Shown: piece by piece, positions 56,091 through 64,000 of the stretch | Layout: the number at the start of each line of letters is the position of its first letter | How positions within the stretch are numbered: the first letter of the stretch is position 1 | Source: Siphonodentalium dalli | Lineage: Eukaryota; Mollusca; Scaphopoda; Gadilida; Siphonodentaliidae | DNA: 64,000 nucleotides | Direction of reading: 5' to 3' | Assembly: GCA_032622095.1 (NCBI GenBank) | Contig: CP136069.1 | Location: 50,454,760-50,518,759, forward strand | Program-made: the position numbers and the translations under genes | Notes under the pieces: generated by a model | Databases searched by the model: none | What the model saw: only the letters and a program-made list of their open reading frames with translations | What the model was told of the DNA's origin: nothing

Positions 56091-57730
56091 CGAAAGACCG
56101 ATCGATCTATTTCAGCCCGATCGGGCTATTAATATATTTGATCGGCGGTTCACACAGACCTGATTGTAGTCCTCCTACATCCCACGCCCCATTGCTAAAA
56201 CTTACTCTCCCACAGAATCTTCACTTTGTCTTCGTCTCTTGACGATTTCTTGTCTCTTCATCCAACAAATCCAGGTTGGGTATCATTCTGGACTTCTTGA
56301 AGTTATTCAGTGCAAGGAAATGTCATACGAAATTAAGCTATAGGTTTGAACCTCCACAAATTTCTCTCTGAGGGGCCATTCTCTTTTCTTCTTATAAAAA
56401 TATCTGGTTACTGGGTGTTTCATGCGAGGCCTGAGACGACATTTACTTTTCCTTTTTATGGACGCGAGTAATCCCTTTCCCAGGCGTATGATTGATACAT
56501 GTATGTTGATTGATGATGAAGACTAAATCACTAAATAAGTCAGCTTTAAAATGTTCCTTTCCGCTAAATTACAGTTTCCGAATATAATATTACATTTGGA
56601 GAAGTAAAAGGCACAACTTTCACTTGCAATATAAACATGCCAGTGTAGGTGAATACAGACTTAAATTTGAACAGAGCAAGTCAAATCATCTTCATTTTTA
56701 AATTTGTTCACAGATCCAGTTTCACCGAAGGCGAATGGAGTGGAGGCTTCACACACAATATATGCCCGATGATCCCCGATCGAGTGGCTTATACCAAACG
56801 AATTCAGCTCTAGAACAATAATGGAGAAGTTAGAATTGAATTCGCAAAATAAATTATATTTTTCTTCTGTTAAAATAGCCATTGAGCTATTTTTTTTAAT
56901 CCAAGCGAAGAATTTTTGAACTTTCATGGAGACTGCCATTTTGTTTGGTCACGTGATCATCCTACGAGATCAGGGGCAATAACCGAAAAGTTGCAGATCT
57001 GAAACCATCCCTTTAAGTTTATGTTGATGATTTGATGTCTAAGAGATACAGGATTAAGTAGATGACAACATTGAAGAAAATGATTAACTGATCATCATAG
57101 TCTGGTGTACTTACTGTAACTCCAGAACAATTGAAAGGCACTGGAGAAAATATAGGATCAGATGTTATAATGGAGAGGTGTCAATTTATAAATTAATGAT
57201 AACAATTGTGAATAGTCTGGGGCATTAGAACATTATTGGTAATCCCAGACAGGTATACTAGAGCAGAATGTAATATTTTATATATAAATGAAACAAAGTT
57301 CCCTCTACATTCTGACTATTATTAGATAAGGGAAGCTATCATGATCCATGTGCACATAAAAAAATATAGTGTTTCTGAATAACAAATTATATCCACGAGT
57401 GGGATTGGCGATTTACACCATGAGCTTCATTTTTCGATACCACAGGTGTGGATTAAACCTTTACCTTGCCGCGCATTGATATCGGAACACGATACGGCGC
57501 AGACGTTCCATACATTTACGAACATTTGTTTACATCCGAAATGTACTTTCCAATGTCCGTACCTTGTTCATTTTAATTTATTCGAGATAAAAATATATTG
57601 AGAAAAACATGCTGTATTGTGTTATTTGTAACAATTGCGATACAACAGACATTGTAATTCAATTGAGTATTTGTCACTAAAAACAAGCATTCTGATTGGC
57701 CGAGAGGGATAACTTTAGTTTTCGATTCAC
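56091..57730. other. No gene recognised
   Basis: AT-rich, no supported exon. A minus-strand frame of 92 codons at 56661-56939 has no recognisable domain. Confidence 0.45.
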
Positions 57731-57734
57731 GACA

Positions 57735-57930
57735 TCGGCCGCTTCAGCGTGCATCAAATCTGAATGTAGCACGGTCAAATTTCATTGGCACAGAACGAGT
57801 AGCGAAACGAGCACACCCGCGCGTTGTCTATAGATACCGTTCATCGGCCGCTTCAGCGTGCATCAAATCTGAATGTGGCACGGTACAATTTCATCGGCGC
57901 AGAACGGAGTAGCGAAAAGAGCCAACCCGC
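57735..57930 (+). repeat. Direct duplication, about 85 bp, 108 bp apart
   Basis: TCGGCCGCTTCAGCGTGCAT begins both copies (57736 and 57844), followed by 'caaatctgaatgt' and 'cagaacg...agtagcgaaa', with about ten differences. Confidence 0.85.
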
Positions 57931-58101
57931 CCCACAGGAAATGGTTACGGAGCAGTGTTCCGAGTAACGCAATGAACAAACCCAACAATTTGTGCACGGT
58001 GACAACAGCAAAATGAAAGTTTCGATTCGTGTCATGAAAACAACTAAATGATACTTTTTATACAGTTTTTTTGCAAATTCCTTGCTAGATTGAATTACAA
58101 T

Positions 58102-58247
58102 GGAGATAAACGTACCCTGTTGAGTTGTACATTCTGGGATTCGAGCATGAAAACAGTTTGTGAACTCGCCGGCAAGCCGGCTCGTTCACAAACTGTTTTC
58201 ATGCTCGAATCCCAGAATGTACAACTCAACAGGGTATGTTTATCTCC
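58102..58247. repeat. Near-perfect palindrome, 64-bp arms
   Basis: Arms 58102-58165 and 58184-58247 differ at one position. The inner 53 bp of each arm is exact. The 18-bp centre (TCGCCGGCAAGCCGGCTC) can itself pair through GCCGGC blocks. No flanking duplication was identified. Confidence 0.92.
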
Positions 58248-58448
58248 TAATTAAAATGTCTTCCTTAGCATTTATTTTCGGTTTTTGTTTGTATAATGAA
58301 CCGTATCGTTGTTCCTGCGATGGATAAACACTTTTCCGTTCAAATTGTATGGAGAAAGTTTAATCCACTCTGCGAAGTTTAATCAACAGTAGGCACGTTT
58401 AATCAACAGGTGTTGATTAAATGTAAAATTTAAACAGATGGCTTTATT

Positions 58449-59150
58449 GTCCCCCGAAAAATTTATTTTTGGGGGACTATAGAAACGGGGTCCGTCCGTT
58501 CGTTCGTCCGTCAGTCCGTTCGTCCGTCCGTCACACTTTTGAGTACCTTCATGGTGTAATCATCTCCTCCTACAGATTTCATCCCAGAGATTTGAAACTT
58601 CAGAATATTGTTGCCCATATATTGAAGATGTGCAACATGTATATAGATGACGGAAAAATTATTTTTTGACAGAGTTATTAACCCTTTTCGACTTAGAAAA
58701 TTTCAACATTTTTTTTAATTTTCAGTATGAAGGTACCTTCATGGTGTAATCAACTCCTCCCACAGTTTTCATCCTAGAGATTTGACACTTCAGAATATTG
58801 TTGCCCATATATTGAAGATGTGCAACATGTATATAGATGACGGAAAAATTATTTTTTGACAGAGTTATTAACCCTTTTCGACTTAGAAAATTTCAACATT
58901 TTTTATAATTTTCTGTATGAGGGTACCTTCATGGTGTAATCAACTCCTCCTACAGTTTTGATTGTAGATATTTGAAACTTCAGAGTATTGTTATCCACAT
59001 ATTGGAGATGTGTAACATGTATATAGAGGACGGAAAAATTATTTTTTTACGGAGTTATTAACCCTTTTCAAAAAAATTTCTTTAACAAAGCGGCATCGAC
59101 TTGCCACTTTTTCGGGGGACACTGTGGTCAGCTGACCTTTTATTTATATA
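58449..59150 (+). repeat. GGGGGACTAT-ended element with about 190-bp units
   Basis: Starts TTGTCCCCCGAAAAATTTAT / 'tttttgggggactata', has a (GTCCGTTC)-like tract, then three units beginning GTACCTTCATGGTGTAATCA at about 58542, 58732 and 58922. It ends TTCGGGGGACACTGTGGTC. Confidence 0.8.
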
Positions 59151-59230
59151 GTAAGATAGGCGATCGTGGTATAAATAATAATAAAGTCCTCCTTCCCTCA
59201 ATTATTTTTCTGAGACTCAAATCATTTTTT

Positions 59231-60308
59231 TTTAGTCGAGTTTTTCAAAAAAGTCGAGTTTTTCAAAAACTCGACTTATGGTTTGACGAGGGACGGTTGG
59301 CGGGCGGGCGGCTGGCGGGCAGAATTAAAGAATGCCTTATAACTTTGACATTTGTGAACAGATTCAAAAAATTTGGTATGGCAGTTGCTCCCAATGACTA
59401 TTTACTGCCTGTCACGTCCGAACATTTTAACAAGAGTTATCCATCTTAGATGGTTTTTAGTTAAGTTTTTCACCGATAGCACGATAACTCACGCAAATAT
59501 TAACCAATTTCAACAATATTTGGTACATGAGACTCTTGCAACAATATCTCGGACGAGTTCGAAAACCAGGTTTGTCCGAAATTTTTTTCCGCAGAGTTAT
59601 GGGTCTTAGTTTGTCTATTTTTAGCAATTTTATCACCGTTAGCGCGATAACTCGATGAAATATTAACCGATTTCAACAATATTTGGTATATGAGTCTCCT
59701 GCAACAGTATCTTGGACGAGTTCGAAAACCAGGTTTGTCCAAATTTTTTTCGCGGAGTTATGTGTCTTAGTTAGTCTATTTTTAGCAATTTTATCACCGT
59801 TAGCACGATAACTCGATGAAATATTAACCGATTTCAACAATATTTGGTATATGAGTCTCCTGCAACAATATCTCGGACGAGTTCGAAAACCAGGTTTGTC
59901 CGAATTTTTTTCCGCAGAGTTATGGGTCTTAGTTTGTCTATTTTTAGCAATGTTATCACCGTTATCGCAATAACTCAATGAAATATTAACCGATTTAAAC
60001 AATATTTTGTATATGAGTCTATTGCAACAATATCTCGGACGAGTTCGAAAACCTGGTTTCTCCGAAAAAAAAATCCAGAGTTATGGGTCTTAGTTTGTCT
60101 ATTTTAATCACAATTTTATCACCGTTAGTGCGATAACTCAATGAAATATTAACGGATTCAATTGATATTTGGTATATACCGGTAGGTCTATTGCAATAAT
60201 ATACCACCGTCCAACTTTTATTCCCGGAGTTGTGCACCTTATTGGCAGAAGTTTGGTTCGACTGCCAAAAAACTTGACAAAAGCATCTTAGATGCGTACC
60301 CCTTGTTT
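59231..60308 (+). repeat. TCGAGTTTT element with five about 165-bp units
   Basis: Starts with GTCGAGTTTTTCAAAAA inverted repeats, a GGCGGGCGGGCGG tract, then units containing GATAACTC, 'atattaaccgatttcaacaa', ATCTCGGACGAGTTCGAAAA and GAGTTATGGGTC. It ends near 'catcttagatgcgtacccc'. Same family as 890-1535, with more units. Confidence 0.85.
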
Positions 60309-61460
60309 TATTGGTCTAATTGCCTGAGAATACAGCTGTTATCTTTTAATTGTCTTGTTAACTAGGTAAGTGTTATCAAAGTCATAATTTTCTTGACAAA
60401 CTGAAGGTTGCTTGGTTTTGGATTGATTTGTCTATTTGAGTCGTTTACTTTACTCTTGTGTCTTTAATCAGTTTTTAATTGGATGCTTGTACATGTCGCT
60501 GGAGATGTCAAAATGGATTTTGAGAATCAGTTATTTTTATTATTTTTGGGGCACATGCCAACAAATCATTCCACCCTGGATCGGCTAGCTCTGGGTTTAA
60601 TTTTAGTTGCCATTTACCACCCAAACATGTCCATAAAAGTTAATTCATAAGATTCCATGCAATTTATTTCGTAAAAAATCACCCAATAAAGTATCATGAC
60701 ACATTGATTACTGAGCTTGCAGACTCAAATCATCAAGATGTACTTGTATGAATAGGAAATTTGAATCCGGAAACCTGTATATTCAATCTCAGTTCAGAGC
60801 TTTGTATAAAGTCGTACCACAATTGTTTCCTACCAATTTTTGTTTTGTTTTTACATATAAAATGCAAATTAAAAGGTTGCACATGCGAGGGTTTCAGGAC
60901 AATGTGTTTGGGCCTTCAAAAACGGGAAATTGATATTGTATGGCCTTACCAGGTGATAGACCATTGTTGGCTCAAATAAAAAATTTATTATATTCTTCAA
61001 ACTAAGTTTCAGTTTCTATCACTTCGGTGAGGTTTATCAGAGTATATGAAGCATGCATTTCAGTATAATATTTATTACATTATCCTATCCTTATTGCATC
61101 CAATAAACCCATTATATAAATTGTGATATGCAACGTTCGTTGCGTAACAGGAAATAGTGCAAATGTGACCTTTGACTTCCAGTTTGTCATCTGTTTACAT
61201 TCCGTACGCTATGTCTCAAAATATTATGGCTTCAAATATTTTTCCAACAAACTCTAATGAATGTAGAGTTTGAAAAGTTATTTCATTAAATTTATGCCAT
61301 TAAATATGTCAAAGAGTCTTTATTTATCTGGGACTATTTCTTTATGTGGGCATACAACACATAGTTACGTAAAACATCATCGCAGGCCTTATAGAAGCCG
61401 ATGTTAGTTCCATGTTCCGTTTGTTGATTTAAGTATGTTTAATTGAGGTTTTGGATCATA
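60309..61460. other. No feature recognised
   Basis: AT-rich, no convincing exon or repeat. Two short overlapping frames at 60748-60979 are unsupported. Confidence 0.45.
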
Positions 61461-61467
61461 ATATAAT

Positions 61468-61586
61468 CCCCAGTTTATAGTGGAATTTACAAAACTTGTC
61501 CAGCAAATTATGTCTGGACCTCGGCAAAGGCTTGGTCCAGACCTAATTTACTGGACTCGTTTTTGAAATTTCGCTATAAACTGGGG
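61468..61586. repeat. Inverted repeat, 53-bp arms
   Basis: CCCCAGTTTATAGTGGAATT ... TGTCTGGACC (61468-61520) pairs imperfectly with GGTCCAGACC ... 'gctataaactgggg' (61534-61586). Confidence 0.85.
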
Positions 61587-61661
61587 ACAAGTTTTAGATC
61601 CTCTATCCAGGAATGGAACAAGCATGAACATGTTCTGGGCTTATAGTTAGCCTTGTTTGTT

Positions 61662-62140
61662 TTAAAGGTATACAATCTGATTTGATGGTACCCATATCAT
61701 CAGATTCAAACAACAAAAACACTGGGTGACAAACTTTACCCCCTGACATAAAGTAGGATATCACAGCTGCAAATCATAAACACTTCGTGACAGAATTCCA
61801 TTCATATTACTATAGTAATGTAAAACTCTTTTTCTTAAGGGTACACAATCAGATTTGATCAGATTCCAAACAACAATAACATTTATTCAAAAGTTACTTT
61901 AGTTATCAGAATCAATTAATTGCCAAAAAATAATGCTAACCATTGTATTGTATATCAACATTTGGTTTAATTCAATTTGGTATTGAGAGTATGTCGGTCA
62001 GCTCGTCTAATATTTGCTAGGCTGCCAAATATACCAGGTGGTGGAAAAATAACAGATTTCAAAAATCGATATCTGATAACTCTGAGCTTTGATGGGTGGG
62101 TTCCTTGGCTCGAATAAAATATTTTTTACCTCCGAAGCCC
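61662..62140. mobile_element. TTAA MITE, AGGTACTCA family, composite or decayed
   Basis: TTAAAGGTATACAATCTGAT at 61662 and TTAAGGGTACACAATCAGAT at about 61835 look like two left ends. 'gatatctgataactctgagc' and 'ttccttggctcgaataaaat' near 62065-62125 match the right part of 7187-7674. Confidence 0.55.
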
Positions 62141-62149
62141 AATATATTA

Positions 62150-62735
62150 GCCTGCTGTGCGGGGTAGCATCACTAAATTCACCCTCGGGCATCTCATTCT
62201 GCTTAGGTCTCATCTCTTGCATGGGGTAGCGTCACTAAATTCACCCTCGTGGACCTCGTATGCCAAATGTTCAGCACCATATTCTCAGATCTGTGGAGAT
62301 GCTCTTGGTTGGTAAAAGCTTTTACGGTGACAAACCGAGACGTTTATAGATAACTGCCCGACATGTAGTAAAACAAGTAAACAGAAGTCTGTCTGGTGGC
62401 GAGGAAAACTATACACGCTGCGACCAACAATGTGCTTAATTTGCTTGAATCAAAATGAGAATGAGGTCCCCAGAGGGTGAATTAAGTGATGTTATCTTGC
62501 ACAGCTGGTTAGCATCACCAAATTCACCCTCTGGGGACCGCATTATGCTTAGGCCTCATCTTCTGGGAAGTATCTATAGTCTAAAATTAACATTGTTTTT
62601 GGTTACTTTTTCCCTTCTGTTCTGTTTCTATATCCCCTAACTCTCAATCTGATCCAAGGTCTCCCATAGCAGTTGAGGCCTCAGCAGAATGATGCTAATT
62701 CAACCACTGGGGACCTCATTCTGCAAATGACAGAC
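62150..62735. repeat. Two GAATGAGGTCC foldback MITEs
   Basis: A partial copy at 62150-62260 is followed by a nearly full copy at 62455-62735 with both terminal blocks (AATGAGGTCCCCAGAGGG and GGGGACCTCATTCTGC) and the end AAATGACAGACAC. Confidence 0.7.
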
Positions 62736-62909
62736 ACCCTTATTTCAAGGCATGTACCGGTACATGTGTGTGTGACTAAATGTGGATAATAATTTCAACA
62801 AATGGCCTTGAACTTATTATCAGAACATTTCCTCCAAAGAACAATAGACCATTTGAATCCATAATTTTAAATTTAATTTCATTATGAAAGTGTCAGTCTG
62901 AGGCTCGAA

Positions 62910-63745
62910 AATTAAAGACATATTATGGACTTAATTCAATGAATAAAATCGATAAGTTAGTATCCAAACACTATCTTCACTGGAAGAATGTACCAATCAA
63001 CTAGGCCAAAATTAATAAATTGTTTGTTTGTCCACACCCCTACCCAAAAATTTTCAGGTGGGTAGGTAGGTAGGGATTTTTTCTTCTTTTTTTTGCAAGG
63101 TGGAATGGCATATTAAGGGTCCCCTCCATGGTGCAGACCGAGGGTATCAATATTAATAAATAGCCAGGGATTAATTTGATAACAAATTAAAAATTTAATA
63201 GTTGGAAAAACACAACAAGAACAATAATTATTATGCTGTTCAGTCACAGTTGCTGGAGTTTCTGACCGAAAATGAGCTTCTCGGACAACATACCACTACT
63301 GAAAAAAAAATAAAAATATATATATTTTATTTATTTTTTATAATTTAAAAAAAATAAATATATATTCTCAATCTCAATAAAAGAATTTCCAGTCGGCCGT
63401 TAAAATCGAGTCGGTCGGGGCGAGGACAAACAAATACCTTTTTAATTATGGCCCTAAGATTATCTAAAATTCCACGCACATCGACTGACCATTTCAGTGA
63501 ACACAACGATTGAACTTCCAAATGTAAATATTTGCTACATTATTTGGGATGCATTATTGGGCATAAACATTACAACAACGATTGCACCGATAATAGTCAA
63601 CGCGTGTAAATAATTTATTACAATGACGCTATTTTCTTACTATTTTGTTGTTAAGTTTATGAAAATAACTTATTTTGGCGTGATTCTTTGTTATTTCATT
63701 CTGAACACGTCAGTGGAGTTTTTCACATCACTTTGAGTACATTTA
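62910..63745. repeat. Second copy of the 40925-41295 element, interrupted
   Basis: ATTAAAGACATATTATGGAC (62913) and GTTTTTCACATCACTTTGAG (63717) match the ends of 40925-41295. The insertion at about 63018-63437 splits it. Confidence 0.6.
63018..63437. mobile_element. Candidate small inverted-end element
   Basis: TTTGTTTGTCCACACCCC and GGGGCGAGGACAAACAAA are near-complementary ends. The interior includes a GGTAGG tract and an AT-rich palindromic stretch (63301-63360). It is not assigned to a family. Confidence 0.5.
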
Positions 63746-63789
63746 AGGTGTTTGTTTGTGTGACTTCATCACTGTCTCATCTATTGCAG

Positions 63790-63827
63790 ATTGTTGCGCA
63801 ATACATTCTCCCGAATCAAGATTATCG
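63790..63827 (+). CDS. Possible Roquin exon 10 (weak candidate)
   Basis: The acceptor 'tctcatctattgcag' and donor GTATGA enclose 38 nt in phase 0, the phase left by exon 9, reading IVAQYILPNQDYR. The Tyr/Gln-rich peptide is compatible with the Roquin tail but too short to identify. The implied intron would be about 23 kb. Treat as speculative. Confidence 0.2.
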
Positions 63828-64000
63828 GTATGACGTTTCTGACGTCTCTTACAGCACATAGGCTGACACATTTGTTCCTAAATATAAACTTTGTTTTCAA
63901 TTCTTGAGAACAAAGTTGTTTCTTGAGTGTTTATTCATCAACAATTCATTCGTGATCGAGGACAGGAATGTTTCAAGAATTTCGGTGTCCAGGAAGTATT
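63828..64000. other. No feature recognised
   Basis: End of window, no supported feature. Confidence 0.4.

Noticed and set aside
56661-56939. 92-codon minus-strand frame as a gene
   Set aside because: No domain, no splice context, average codon content for AT-rich sequence.

Overview
The window is eukaryotic nuclear DNA from an invertebrate animal. Its only clearly recognisable host gene is Roquin (RC3H family), on the + strand, and it is split by phase-consistent GT-AG introns. The density of short inverted-repeat elements, TTAA-flanked MITEs, hAT-like elements, a CR1/L2-type LINE and a Tx1/L1-type LINE remnant suggests a lophotrochozoan, most likely a marine bivalve mollusc. That assignment is an inference from repeat style and was not tested. 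There are no operons, bacterial signals, tRNA or rRNA genes, or CRISPR arrays.

Layout: 1-11938 is upstream (intergenic or a 5' UTR intron) and repeat-filled. It holds a 34-bp perfect inverted repeat, tandem repeats of about 160 bp, a candidate 4.8-kb TIR element (3618-8402) and a 5'-truncated Tx1/L1-like LINE (8410-9600, minus). Roquin runs from 11939 to 40865, with nine exons encoding about 765 residues: RING, HEPN-N/ROQ/HEPN-C, CCCH zinc finger, then a Pro/Gln/His-rich linker. The C-terminal exons are not confidently in the window; one weak candidate lies at 63790-63827. Introns hold minisatellites, piggyBac-like TTAA MITEs, a TA-flanked 2.75-kb element (21420-24165), a 1.9-kb hAT-like element (27117-29017) and a 164-bp satellite of about 3.6 kb (30431-34019) whose tail was duplicated around a 130-bp filler copied from 6 kb upstream. 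From 40866 to 64000 lie more repeats and a CR1/L2-like LINE on the minus strand (about 46985-55560). That LINE is broken by a 3.56-kb TIR element landing inside its YADD catalytic box and by a 1.34-kb hAT-like element with an 8-bp TSD.

Main observations: (1) at least six Roquin splice sites have an inverted-repeat element ending or starting within about 50 nt, including a TTAA element whose target-site copy ends 15 nt before an acceptor. (2) One 69-nt hairpin module recurs inside several TTAA MITE subfamilies with different termini, and one copy shows a paired C:G to T:A stem change. (3) Several non-coding elements share an architecture of TIR plus dense subterminal motif arrays. (4) TIR elements have tandemised internal or terminal units, from 2 up to about 21 copies. 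(5) A templated-insertion duplication looks like replication template switching. All family assignments come from reading the sequence by eye.
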